DNA of 64,000 nt, taken from the NCBI GenBank assembly GCA_963728155.1, contig CAVSJF010000011.1, positions 124,001 to 188,000 on the forward strand. The letters run 5' to 3'. The position numbers and the translations under genes were made by a program. Positions 34,435 to 43,928 of this stretch are shown here, piece by piece. The notes under the pieces were generated by a model. It ran no database searches. It saw only the letters and a program-made list of their open reading frames with translations, and was not told the origin of the DNA. The stretch comes from JACVRW01 sp963728155. Its GTDB lineage: Bacteria; Actinomycetota; Thermoleophilia; Solirubrobacterales; Thermoleophilaceae. Each line of letters begins with the position of its first letter. Position 1 is the stretch's first letter.

Positions 34435-35193
34435 ATGGCCATGACGGAGAAGCGCACCGCACGTGACGGGCGCGCGACGGAGAACGGCGACGTGCGCAGG
34501 CAGGTGGCCTGGGCCTGCCGGATCCTCGCCGACGAGGGCTATCAGGACCTGACGCTCGGGCATGTGAGCGCCCGCGACCACGAGCGGCCGGACCGGATGT
34601 GGATCAAGCGGCGCGGAGTCACGCTGGCCGAGGTGGTCCCGGCCGACGTGATCGAGTTCGAGCTGGGGACCGACGTGCGGGACGCTTCCGACGAGATGCA
34701 CCTCGAGGCGGTGCTGCACACCGAGGTCTACCGGCGCCGTGAGGACGTGGGCGCCATCGTCCACGGGCACCCTCCGTATGCAACCGCGCTCGCGTCAACC
34801 GATGCCGACCTCCTGCACCTCACCCACGACGCGGTCTTGTTCGACCGCGGCCTGGCCGTCTATGACACCAGCCCGGACCTCATCACCGAGCCCGAGCAGG
34901 GGTCGGAAGTGGCACACGCGCTGGGAGAGCACGCGGTGGTCCTCCTGCGAAACCATGGCGTCCTGGTCGCCCACCGCGATCTGCCGTGGATGGTGCTGGC
35001 CGCGGTTACGCTCGAGCGTGCGGTGATGCTCCAGTCGATCGCCGCGACCCTCGGCGCCCCACGCCCGATCGACCCGGTGCTGGTCGACGATCTGCACCGG
35101 CGCAAGTACAACGACGGCCTGGTCGACGAGTACTGGCAGGCCTGGGTTCGCGACATGCAGAGGCGGGGCCTCGCCGAAGGAATGGAGCCATAG
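34435..35193 (+). CDS. Class II aldolase/adducin-fold protein, candidate 3-hydroxy-2-methylpyridine-4,5-dicarboxylate decarboxylase
   Basis: The ~250-residue metal enzyme has the class II aldolase fold, with ligands visible as HGHPPYATAL and RNHGVLVA, and LTLGHVSARD near the start. In Mesorhizobium vitamin B6 pathway I the 4-decarboxylase of 3-hydroxy-2-methylpyridine-4,5-dicarboxylate belongs to this family. Its place beside clear homologues of the other pathway I enzymes makes that role likely, though a sugar-phosphate aldolase is possible on family alone. Two Met codons (34435, 34441) are possible starts. It follows the cupin stop by five bases. Confidence 0.75.
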   Translation: MAMTEKRTARDGRATENGDVRRQVAWACRILADEGYQDLTLGHVSARDHERPDRMWIKRRGVTLAEVVPADVIEFELGTDVRDASDEMHLEAVLHTEVYRRREDVGAIVHGHPPYATALASTDADLLHLTHDAVLFDRGLAVYDTSPDLITEPEQGSEVAHALGEHAVVLLRNHGVLVAHRDLPWMVLAAVTLERAVMLQSIAATLGAPRPIDPVLVDDLHRRKYNDGLVDEYWQAWVRDMQRRGLAEGMEP

Positions 35194-35196
35194 GCG

Positions 35197-35658
35197 GTGA
35201 GCGAGCTGGCGGCGCAACTGGTGGTCAACGGCACCCGGCGCGAGCTGGTCGTGCCCGCCTGTGAGCTGCTCCTCGACACCCTGCGCGAGCGCCTCGGCCT
35301 GACCGGTGCAAAGCGGTCCTGTGACGTTCAGGTCTGCGGCACGTGCACGGTCCTGGTGGACGACGAGCCGGTGAGCGCCTGCACCTTTCTGACCTGCGAC
35401 GCGGATGGCCGCGATGTCCTGACGATCGAGGGCTTCGCCGAGAGCCCCGAGTTCGCCGAATTCGAGCGGGCCTTCGTCGATCGCGCCGCCCTCCAGTGCG
35501 GCTTCTGCACCCCGGGGTTCCTGCTCACGCTGAAGGCGCTTCGAGACGCCGGCGAGCTGCGCGATCGCGACGACGTGATCGCGGGGCTCGACGGCAACAT
35601 CTGTCGCTGCACGGGCTACAAGTCGATCGTCGACGCGGCGGAGGCGTTGACGAGGTGA
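35197..35658 (+). CDS. Molybdenum hydroxylase [2Fe-2S] subunit (CoxS/XdhC-like)
   Basis: The 153-residue small subunit of a molybdenum hydroxylase has two [2Fe-2S] domains: the plant-ferredoxin type CDVQVCGTC with a distal Cys, and the helical domain CGFCTPGF plus CRCTGY. It moves electrons from the Mo centre to the FAD subunit encoded at 21043-21923. GTG 35197 starts four bases after the decarboxylase-like gene; its stop overlaps the large-subunit start (GTGA). Length and motifs are normal. Confidence 0.93.
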   Translation: MSELAAQLVVNGTRRELVVPACELLLDTLRERLGLTGAKRSCDVQVCGTCTVLVDDEPVSACTFLTCDADGRDVLTIEGFAESPEFAEFERAFVDRAALQCGFCTPGFLLTLKALRDAGELRDRDDVIAGLDGNICRCTGYKSIVDAAEALTR

Positions 35659-37964
35659 GCGCCGAGCAAACCGCTCCCCCCACCTCCGAGGACAGCCGGG
35701 TCGGGCGCTCGGAACAGCGCAAGGACGGTCGTGAGAAGGCCAGCGGCGAAGCGCAGTTCAGCGGCGACCTCCAGGTCCCGGGCATGTTGCACGGCAAGGT
35801 CCTGCGGGCCGAGTTTCCGCACGCGCGGATCGCTGCGATCGACACTTCCGCCGCCGAGTCGATGCCGGGCGTGATCGCGGTCCTCGTCGGCTCCGAGCTC
35901 GAGCACTTCGACCCCTACTGGGGTCACGCGATCAAGGACAGGCCGATCCTGGCGATCGACCGGGTGCGATTCCTGGGCGAGCCCGTGGCTGCCGTGGCGG
36001 CCGAAAGCGAGGCGGCTGCGGAGGCCGCCGTGCGGGCGATCGTCGTCGACTACGAGGAGCTGCCGTTCGCCGGCACCATTGCCGAGGCCACAGCCGAGGA
36101 CGCGCCGCTCGTCCACGATGGGGAGCTTCGGCCCGGCCTCTTCCACGGGCTCGGGAAGCTGCCCCGGCGGGAGGGCAACGTCTGTTACCGATATCGCCTC
36201 GACGCCGGATCGGTCGAGCTCGTCGAGGCGGAGGCCCATGCGACGGTGGAGGGCGAGTACGTGTTCCCGGCCGTCTACCAGTACGCGATGGAGACCCACA
36301 CCGTCATCGCCGACTTCGGCCGAGACGAGATCACCCTCTGGGCGTCCTGTCAGCACCCCTTCCTGGTGCGGGCCGAGATCGCCGACCTCTTCAATCTGCC
36401 GATCGGCCGGGTGCGCGTCATCGTCCCGTACCTGGGCGGAGGCTTCGGCTCCAAGAGCTACGTGAAGATCGAACCCGTGACCGCGGCGCTCTCCTGGAAG
36501 GCAGGCCGCCCGGTGCGTATCCAGAACGGGGTCGAGGAATCGATGCTGACCACCCGCCGTCACGGCATGCGCTGCCGGATGAAGACCACCGCGAGCCGGG
36601 AGGGCAAGCTGCTGTCGCGCAGCGTGCGGCTGTCGCTCGACACGGGCGCCTACGCCGACAACGGCCCCCGGGTTTGTGCCACGGCGGGAGACGCGGCGCC
36701 CGGCCCCTACGGCTGGGACGCTGTGCACGTCGACGCGAGCTGCGTCTACTCGAACACCGCTCCCGCGGGCTCATACCGCGCGTTCGGCGCGGCCCACCTG
36801 CAGTGGATAGGCGAGTTGCAGGTCGACGAGCTCGCGAACCGCACGGGACTCGACCCGCTCGAGATGCGGCGGCGCAACCTGCTCCGCCCCGGGCAGCCGG
36901 TGCGTCCCGACGGCAGCGGCAAGCCGCTCGATGCCGATCTGGTCGGCGACGTGGAGAAGGCCGCGGCCGCCGTCGGCTGGACCGAGCCAAAGGGCGCGTG
37001 GACCGGTCGCGGCCTATCGGTCGGGCTGCTCGCCGCCGGCGCGCATCCGGTCTCGCGCGCGAACGTGCGCATGGAGGTCGACGGCAGCGTCGAGGTCAAC
37101 GTCGGGACCACGGAGATGGGCCAGGGAGCGCGCACCGTGATGGCGCAGATCGCCGCGCAGGAGCTGGCGATCGATCTCGGTCAGGTGACCATGCAGGGGG
37201 CCGATACCCGCTTCACGCCGTACGATCGCTCGACCGGCGCGAGCCGCTCGACGACGCTGGCCGGCCTTGCAGTCCAACGTGCCGCCGCCGACCTCCGCGA
37301 GCGCCTCCTGCGGATCGCGGTTGACGCCTGGGGCGTCGAGAGGGCTCAGCTGGAGGTGGCCGATGGAGTTGTTCGCGGCCAGGACCGGGAGGCCGGCTAT
37401 GGCGCGCTGATCGCCGAGCACTTCGGGTTCACCGGCGGCGAGGTCGTCGGTGAAGGCGAGGTTCGCCCCGAGGTGGGCAGCGGTTCCTACGCCGAGGGCC
37501 CGGTCTTCTGGGAGGTCGCTGTGGGCGCGGCGGAGGTCGCGGTCGACCCTGAGACCGGCCGAGTGAGCGTCAACCGAATGGCCACGGTCGCCGACGTGGG
37601 CAAGGCCATCAACCCGCTGTTGGTCGAGCGCCAGGACGAGGGCGCTGTCCTGCAGGGGGTGGGCAACGCTCTCTTCGAGGAGATGGTCTTCAAGGACGGC
37701 CTGCTCACCAACGGCAACCTGCTCGACTACCGGGTCCCGCGAGTCGAGGACATGCCGGCCCAGATGAGCGGAATCATCGTCGAGAACGGCGACGGCCCCG
37801 GACCCTATGGGGCCAAGGGATGCGGCGAGGGCGCGCAGGCCGCCACCCCGGCGGCAATCGCCACGGCGCTCGCGGACGCCGGCGTTCCGATGAACGAACT
37901 TCCCTTCACGCCCGAACGGGTGTGGCGGCGGATCCAGCAGATCGAGGAGGAAGAGAGCAGATGA
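35655..37964 (+). CDS. Molybdenum hydroxylase catalytic subunit (xanthine dehydrogenase/aldehyde oxidase family)
   Basis: The 769-residue subunit binds molybdopterin cytosine dinucleotide. Family motifs are PYLGGGFGSKSY, the AGSYRAFGAAH loop, GTTEMGQGA and the catalytic Glu in KGCGEGAQ. Such enzymes hydroxylate carbons next to ring nitrogen in pyridines and purines, or oxidise aldehydes. In this cluster it may hydroxylate the pyridine ring before cleavage, or oxidise pyridoxal. No AYRCSFR-type CO dehydrogenase loop is present. GTG start overlaps the Fe-S subunit stop, and its end overlaps the next gene (ATGA). Confidence 0.9.
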   Translation: MSAEQTAPPTSEDSRVGRSEQRKDGREKASGEAQFSGDLQVPGMLHGKVLRAEFPHARIAAIDTSAAESMPGVIAVLVGSELEHFDPYWGHAIKDRPILAIDRVRFLGEPVAAVAAESEAAAEAAVRAIVVDYEELPFAGTIAEATAEDAPLVHDGELRPGLFHGLGKLPRREGNVCYRYRLDAGSVELVEAEAHATVEGEYVFPAVYQYAMETHTVIADFGRDEITLWASCQHPFLVRAEIADLFNLPIGRVRVIVPYLGGGFGSKSYVKIEPVTAALSWKAGRPVRIQNGVEESMLTTRRHGMRCRMKTTASREGKLLSRSVRLSLDTGAYADNGPRVCATAGDAAPGPYGWDAVHVDASCVYSNTAPAGSYRAFGAAHLQWIGELQVDELANRTGLDPLEMRRRNLLRPGQPVRPDGSGKPLDADLVGDVEKAAAAVGWTEPKGAWTGRGLSVGLLAAGAHPVSRANVRMEVDGSVEVNVGTTEMGQGARTVMAQIAAQELAIDLGQVTMQGADTRFTPYDRSTGASRSTTLAGLAVQRAAADLRERLLRIAVDAWGVERAQLEVADGVVRGQDREAGYGALIAEHFGFTGGEVVGEGEVRPEVGSGSYAEGPVFWEVAVGAAEVAVDPETGRVSVNRMATVADVGKAINPLLVERQDEGAVLQGVGNALFEEMVFKDGLLTNGNLLDYRVPRVEDMPAQMSGIIVENGDGPGPYGAKGCGEGAQAATPAAIATALADAGVPMNELPFTPERVWRRIQQIEEEESR

Positions 37965-38893
37965 GTGAGATCAACAAGGCGGCAGTGATCGGCACCGGGA
38001 CCATGGGCCCGGGCATGGGCGCGGTGCTCGAGCGCGCGGGCGTCGAGGTCGTCCTCTACGACATCTCCGAGGAGGCGCTGGAGCGAGCGGGCAAGGGCCT
38101 CGAGCTGGCGAGGGGAGTGCTCGAGCGACTCGAAACCGAGCAGGCCGAGGGCGGGAGCGTCAGCTTCGAGACCGATCTCGCCACGGCCCTCGAAGGCGCT
38201 GATTTCGTGCTCGAGGCGGTTCCGGAGAAACTCGAGCTCAAACAGGACGTGTTCGCGCAGATCGAGCAGCACGTTGCCGACGGCGCCGTGTTGTCCTCGA
38301 ACACCTCCGGGATCCCGATCACCAAGATCGCGGAGAAGCTCGGCCATCCCGAGCGAGTGATCGGGATGCACTGGTCGAATCCTCCGCACCTGATTCCGAT
38401 GATCGAGGTGATCCCGGGTGAGCGAACCAGCGCGGACACGATCAGCGCCGCGCAGGGACTGATCGCGCGCATCGGCTACCGGGCGAGCCAACTCAACAAG
38501 GAGGTCCCCGGTTTCGTGGAGAACCGAGTGCTCTACGCGATCATGCGCGAGTGCCTCGCGCTCGTCGACGAGGGCGTGATCGACGCGGAGGAGCTCGACC
38601 TGAACGTCAAGTGGGGAATCGGCTACAAGCTCGCGGTGATCCCGCCCATGCAGCTTCTCGACGTAGCCGGGCTGGACATCTACGAGAGCGTCGCCAACTA
38701 CCTCAACTCCGACCTCTCCACCGAGTCGGGGGTCTCGGAGACGATCACGAGGCTCACCGAGCAGGGCAAGCTGGGCATCAAGGCCGGCGGGGGCCTGTTC
38801 GAGTACTCACAGGACGAGCTGTCAGAACTGCCGGCCAAGCGCGCCGCCGCGCTGGTGGCGGTCCGTAAGACACTCGACGCCCAAGACGTGTGA
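37961..38893 (+). CDS. FHMPC dehydrogenase-like protein of the 3-hydroxyacyl-CoA dehydrogenase family
   Basis: The 310-residue NAD-dependent enzyme begins with AVIGTGTMGPGM (Rossmann). It carries GMHWSNPPHLIPMIEVI, VPGFVENRVLYAI and WGIGYKLAVIPPMQLLD, which match my recollection of Mesorhizobium 5-formyl-3-hydroxy-2-methylpyridine-4-carboxylate 5-dehydrogenase nearly residue for residue in those segments. That enzyme oxidises the 5-formyl group of the vitamin B6 intermediate to the dicarboxylate. Ordinary acyl-CoA enzymes have different sequence around the active-site His (NPP motif). ATG 37961 overlaps the molybdenum subunit stop. Confidence 0.86.
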   Translation: MSEINKAAVIGTGTMGPGMGAVLERAGVEVVLYDISEEALERAGKGLELARGVLERLETEQAEGGSVSFETDLATALEGADFVLEAVPEKLELKQDVFAQIEQHVADGAVLSSNTSGIPITKIAEKLGHPERVIGMHWSNPPHLIPMIEVIPGERTSADTISAAQGLIARIGYRASQLNKEVPGFVENRVLYAIMRECLALVDEGVIDAEELDLNVKWGIGYKLAVIPPMQLLDVAGLDIYESVANYLNSDLSTESGVSETITRLTEQGKLGIKAGGGLFEYSQDELSELPAKRAAALVAVRKTLDAQDV

Positions 38894-38906
38894 GGGGGAG
38901 ACGAGA

Positions 38907-39659
38907 ATGGGTGTGAACCGCGTCTGGCTGCTCGACTCCGGGAGCCTGGTGATCGACCGCTCGCACGTGATGTGGAACATCGATACCGGGAATCCGGTTC
39001 GGTTTCCGGTGTACAGCGTCCTGATCGACCACACGGACGGCCTGTTCCTGTTCGACTCGGGGTTCGACAAGGGCACCGTCGAGGAATACCTGGCCTTCGA
39101 GCTTCCCGAGCAGACCGAGGACCAAACGATCACCGCGCAGCTGCAGCGTTGCGGCTTCGCGCCTGGCGACGTGAGCGCGGTGATCAACTCTCATCTCCAC
39201 TTCGACCACTGCGGAGGCCAGCGCCACCTCCCCGATGCGGTCACGTGGGTCGGCAAGGAGGAGCTCCGCCACGCTCTGGTGCCGGAGCCGTTCGAGAGGC
39301 TCGGCTACGCCGACAAGGTCTTTCACCGCCCGGACTCGGTCTACCGTTGGCTGGAGGGCGAGGATGTCGACTTCGCCGACGGCATCCGGCTCGTCCATAC
39401 GCCGGGCCATACGGTCGGCCACTACTCGCTGGTGATCGAGAAGCCCGAACGCCCGCCGATGCTCTTCTGCGCCGACGTCACCTACACGCAGGAGACGTGG
39501 GAGAAGGAGCTGATCTCCGGATTCCACAACGACCCCACCGCCAACTACGTCTCGTTGCGAAAGCTCAAGGCGCTCGCGGGGCGGCTGGGTGCAGATGTCT
39601 TCTTCACCCACGACATGGCCGCGTGGGAGTCCTACCGTCACGCCCCCGAGCACTACTAG
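38907..39659 (+). CDS. 4-Pyridoxolactonase-like metallo-beta-lactamase-fold hydrolase
   Basis: The 250-residue hydrolase has the dizinc motif NSHLHFDHCGG, then HTPGHTVGHYSL and a late Asp/His set. Its N-terminus LLDSGSLVIDRSHVMWN with VRFPVYSVLIDH, and PFERLGYAD later, agree closely with Mesorhizobium 4-pyridoxolactonase as I recall it, more than with generic AHL lactonases. The reaction is opening of 4-pyridoxolactone to 4-pyridoxate. It follows the FHMPC dehydrogenase-like gene by 13 bases with a GAGGGGGAGA ribosome binding site. Quorum-quenching lactonase is the main alternative. Confidence 0.87.
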   Translation: MGVNRVWLLDSGSLVIDRSHVMWNIDTGNPVRFPVYSVLIDHTDGLFLFDSGFDKGTVEEYLAFELPEQTEDQTITAQLQRCGFAPGDVSAVINSHLHFDHCGGQRHLPDAVTWVGKEELRHALVPEPFERLGYADKVFHRPDSVYRWLEGEDVDFADGIRLVHTPGHTVGHYSLVIEKPERPPMLFCADVTYTQETWEKELISGFHNDPTANYVSLRKLKALAGRLGADVFFTHDMAAWESYRHAPEHY

Positions 39660-39682
39660 GGACCGAAAGTGAGGAACTCCAT

Positions 39683-40416
<734 letters not shown>

Positions 40417-40417
<1 letters not shown>

Positions 40418-40819
40418 TGGCGCCCCCGAAGATTGACCGCGCCGGGGCGATCCTCGCCGTCGCAGACGTCGAGGCGTCGATCGGCTGGTATCGCGACCGG
40501 CTCGGCTTCGCCGTCGAGGCGACCTACGACGATCCCCCCTTCGCCACGCTCGAGCTTGCCGGCACGCGGCTCTCGCTGGCCGAAGCAGGGGCACGCGGCC
40601 GAGGACCGGCCGGGCGTGACGATGACGGCACCCGAGGACCGTTCGCGACTGCAGGTCGCGCTGGTCCTCGAGCTCGGCGACTGCCGCGGCGCCTACGAGC
40701 AGCTGCGCGCGGAGGGAGTGGAGTTCCTCGCCGAACCGTTCTCGCCGCCTTGGGGCGGCGCGCGCTGCTTTGCGATCGACCCCGACGGCTACCTGGTCGA
40801 GCTCGAGGAGCCGGCATGA
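40417..40819 (+). CDS. Glyoxalase/VOC superfamily protein (one apparent frameshift)
   Basis: A ~133-residue metalloprotein of the vicinal oxygen chelate fold. The first half (AGAILAVADVEASIGWYRDRLGF) is in one frame; after EAG, an extra G in the GGGG run at 40588-40591 shifts to the frame holding AAEDRPGVTM and FAIDPDGYLVELEEP. Deleting one G restores a normal VOC protein. Members include ring-cleaving dioxygenases, epimerases and resistance proteins, so a role in the pyridine pathway is possible. The ATG overlaps the SDR stop and the end overlaps the next ATG. Confidence 0.78.
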
Positions 40820-41848
40820 AGGCCGTCCGAATCCAGGGACCGGAGCGACTCGAGCTCGATGATGCCCCGGAGCCCGCGATCCAGGCCCCGACCGACGCGA
40901 TCGTCGAGGTCACGCAAACCGCGATCTGCGGCGCCGACCTCTTCCCGTATCACGGGCTGACCCCAGGATTCGAGGCCGGGACGATCCCCGGGCACGAGTG
41001 GGTCGGAGTCGTGCGCGAGGTGGGCGACGGCGTGAGCGGCCTGCGATCCGGGACAACGGGTGGTCAACGCGAGCATGATCTCCGACGGGACGTGCGGCCA
41101 CTGCCGCGCCGCGCGACCGATGCAATGCCAGAACCGGGCGCTGTTCGGTTACAGCGGCGTGTACGAGCGCCTCGACGGCGGCCAGGCCGAGTTCGTGCGT
41201 GCCCCGAACGCCGATCGCTCACTCTGGCCGATCCCCGACGACGTGGCGGATGACGACGCCGTTTTCGTGGCCGACATGCTCCCCACCGGGCTCTCCGCGG
41301 TGCGCCGCGGCGGAGTCGCGGTCGGCGACGTGGTGGCGGTGCTCGGCTGCGGGACCGTCGGCCTGATGGCGATCCTGTTCGCCCGGAGGCTTGCGCGGCG
41401 GGTGATAGCGGTCGACGGAATCGCTGCGCGGCGCGAGCTCGCTGCCGGCCTCGGCGCGGAGGCCGTCGACCCCGATTCGGCCGCCGCCGTTGTCGCGGAC
41501 GCGACGGGTGGGCTGGGAGCCGATGTGGTGATCGAGTCGGCGGGGGCCAAGCCTGCCCTCGACTCCGCCTTCGCCCTCGCCCGCGGTGGGGGCACGGTCT
41601 CCGTGGTCGGCGCCCACTTCGAACCGGACTACCCGTTGGACGCGGGGCGCATGTTCGAGGGCGAGCTGACCCTGCGCTTCGCCATGGGTGACCCGATCAA
41701 CGATCGAGAGCTGCTGCTGGCGATGATCGCCGCCGGCGAGCTTCGACCGGCCGAGCTGATCAGCCACCGGATGGCCCTTGACGAGGCGCCGAAGGCCTAC
41801 GAGCTGTTCGACCGGCGCGAGGCGACGAAGGTGGTGCTCGCGCCGTAG
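40816..41848 (+). CDS. Zinc-dependent medium-chain alcohol dehydrogenase (one apparent frameshift)
   Basis: This ~343-residue MDR dehydrogenase has catalytic-zinc ligands in AICGADLF and GHEWVG, a structural-zinc lobe CGHCRAARPMQC, and a Rossmann motif VLGCGTVGLMA. An extra G in GGG at 41050-41052 shifts frame within LRSG-QRVVNAS; removing it restores the protein. The structural lobe shows three Cys where four are usual. In the proposed B6 pathway it could oxidise pyridoxine, or the 5-hydroxymethyl group of 4-pyridoxate, for which no other enzyme is evident. Last gene of the rightward operon. Confidence 0.8.
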
Positions 41849-41869
41849 CCCGGGCGTGAACACGTCGCG

Positions 41870-42535
41870 GTGAACGTGCGCGGCCCGATCGCGATCCTCG
41901 TACTGCTCGGCGTTGTGATTCTGGTGCTGACGCAGCTCGGCGACCCCAAGGCCGAGCCGACTGACTCTTCGCTCGATCCCTCGGTGGCGCTACGCGTCCT
42001 CGCGCCCGATCCCGCGCGCACGGTGCCTCAGCTCGCCCGCGGGGGTGCGGACCCCGCGATCCCACCACAGGTGTCCCGGGCGTCGATACGTGTGATCGCG
42101 CACGTCCGGCGCGCGGGAGTCGACCTCCGGCGCGATCTGCTGGATCGATTCACGCTCGTTCAGATCTCGATCGAACGCAGCTGCCCGCCACCCGCGGCGC
42201 TCGCGTGCCGGCCCGCGGTTCGCATCGTGAGCCGGCTGCGCATGGGGCGACACGTGGATCTCCAGCGTGCCCTTCGCACGGCCTCCGTCGCCGCGTTGAG
42301 GACCGCCGGCTTCCGCGGAATGGTCGCGAAGAGCTCTCGACCATCGGGCGAGTTCAGGGGCCGTGTTATGTCAAACGGCGAGACACTGGCACGGTGGCGA
42401 ATGTCCGATGGGACCCTCGAGATCGCCACGGGTGGACTCGAGCTCAACGAGGAGGCAATCGCCGTTGGCGCAGAGCCGCCCCGCGGCATTCAGGTGCAGG
42501 CCAATCCATCGCTGCTCAGCGTGCTGCTCGGCTAG
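41870..42535 (+). CDS. Hypothetical membrane-anchored protein (221 aa)
   Basis: I do not recognise this protein. It has an N-terminal membrane segment (about residues 6-22, IAILVLLGVVILVLTQL) followed by an extracytoplasmic domain with two Cys near the centre (ERSCPPPAALACRP) that could form a disulfide. GTG 41870 is the likely start. It overlaps the convergent glycoside hydrolase gene by 20 bases. No motif suggests a function. Confidence 0.6.
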   Translation: MNVRGPIAILVLLGVVILVLTQLGDPKAEPTDSSLDPSVALRVLAPDPARTVPQLARGGADPAIPPQVSRASIRVIAHVRRAGVDLRRDLLDRFTLVQISIERSCPPPAALACRPAVRIVSRLRMGRHVDLQRALRTASVAALRTAGFRGMVAKSSRPSGEFRGRVMSNGETLARWRMSDGTLEIATGGLELNEEAIAVGAEPPRGIQVQANPSLLSVLLG

Positions 42536-43895
42536 GAGGCCTCACGCTCGCCGCCAGCGGCGCGTAGACCGTCGATCCTCCGTAGTAGGCCTCGACCTTC
42601 GTGGGCCGCTCGCCGAGCTTGCCCAGCCGCACGCGAAAGGCGCCGTTTTGAACTACCAGCTTCAGCGTCTTGGGCGCGGCGCCGCGCCGGAACACGCGCA
42701 GGACCATCGGGGTATCCGAGGAGGGTGAGCCGGGCAGGAAGAGCCAGCCCTTGAGGTGGGAGTACCGGGTCGAGACCCGGATCCTCTCCCCGCCCCGAGC
42801 CACCCGCAGTCCGCTTCCGGCCGGCTTGGGGGGAACGACACTCAGGGCGATCTGCGGCCGAAGGCGGGTTGACTCGGCGATCACCTCGCGCAACGCCTGG
42901 TGTGCGGGTCGCGGCGAGTGGTCGCGGCGCAGCAGCCCGAAGTGGCATTCGGCGATCGCCGGGTCCGCGCAGCTGTCTCGGTACTCGAACCAGGTGAGGT
43001 TCTCGACGAAGGGAAGCTGCGTGGCGGTGGCGAAGGCCAGCCGCAGCCAATCGGCCTGCTGCTCCTCGGTCAGGCCCGCAGGACCCCAGCCCGTGGTCAC
43101 GGGTGAGATGGGTGCTCCGTACTCGCTCAACCAGAGCTTGAGGTCGGGCCGGCCGAAGAAGGTCAGGCGCTCGTGCAGTTCCTCGAGGCGCATCATCCAG
43201 GAGCCCAGGCGGTCGGGCGCCGCGGAGCTGTAGGGATGCACCCCCAGCCCGTCGATCAGGCCCAGGCCGCCGAGGCGCGCCATCTGGTCGACCCACGGGA
43301 TGATGTCGATATCCGTTCCCGGCGCGAGGCCACCGGAGATCAGCTTGGCCCGCGACCCCACCTCGCCGCGCACACGGTGGGCGGTGCGCAGGAACTCGAC
43401 GTAGCCCGCCGGATCCGGAACGGGCTTGGCGAAGGCCCCGTAGTTCGGCTCGTTCCACAGCTCCCAGGCCGGAATCTGCGGATAGCGCCGCAGAGCCGCG
43501 GCGAAGAAATGCTCGAATGCTTGCGTCCGGGGAAAGGCCCACAGCTCTCCGCTCGGGCTGGCCCAGGGAGGCGAGAACGCGACGATCGGCAGCAGGCTGA
43601 TCCCGTGACGGTCGGCCGCGGCGACGATCTGATCCATCTCCCTCCAGTTGCCGTGCCCCGCGGCCACCGCGGGACCGGTCGGCTCCACCACGTTCCAGCG
43701 CAGGTCGACCCGCGCCCAGCGCACCCCTAGGCCGTCGAGGTCGGCGAAGGTGCGCTCGACGTCACCGGAGCCCGTCATGGCCCACGGGTGGAGCGCCACG
43801 CCGGCGATCTCGCGCGCGGGCAGAGCCTGCGCCGGCGGCGCGAGAACGGCGGCGATCAGGAGGATCGCCGGCAGGGCGGAGAGGCGACGACGCAT
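42516..43895 (-). CDS. Secreted glycoside hydrolase (clan GH-A type, GH5/GH39-like)
   Basis: The 459-residue protein has a signal peptide (residues 1-25) and a TIM-barrel with the clan GH-A glutamates: the acid/base in WELWNEPN and the nucleophile in LSEYGAP. The C-terminal ~100 residues form a beta-rich domain, perhaps carbohydrate binding or an all-beta spacer. The substrate is unknown; beta-linked polysaccharide or glycoside is expected. It stands alone, convergent with the small membrane protein and upstream of an EamA transporter on the same strand. Confidence 0.82.
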   Translation of the reverse strand: MRRRLSALPAILLIAAVLAPPAQALPAREIAGVALHPWAMTGSGDVERTFADLDGLGVRWARVDLRWNVVEPTGPAVAAGHGNWREMDQIVAAADRHGISLLPIVAFSPPWASPSGELWAFPRTQAFEHFFAAALRRYPQIPAWELWNEPNYGAFAKPVPDPAGYVEFLRTAHRVRGEVGSRAKLISGGLAPGTDIDIIPWVDQMARLGGLGLIDGLGVHPYSSAAPDRLGSWMMRLEELHERLTFFGRPDLKLWLSEYGAPISPVTTGWGPAGLTEEQQADWLRLAFATATQLPFVENLTWFEYRDSCADPAIAECHFGLLRRDHSPRPAHQALREVIAESTRLRPQIALSVVPPKPAGSGLRVARGGERIRVSTRYSHLKGWLFLPGSPSSDTPMVLRVFRRGAAPKTLKLVVQNGAFRVRLGKLGERPTKVEAYYGGSTVYAPLAASVRPPSRAAR

Positions 43896-43928
43896 TCATA
43901 CCGGTACTCGCCGCGCGGGACGGGCTCT

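Noticed and set aside
35655..37964. Carbon monoxide dehydrogenase large subunit
   Set aside because: The AYRCSFR active-site loop of CO dehydrogenase is absent; the loop is that of other xanthine oxidase family enzymes.
38907..39659. Quorum-quenching AHL lactonase
   Set aside because: Same superfamily, but the N-terminal segments and gene context fit 4-pyridoxolactonase better.
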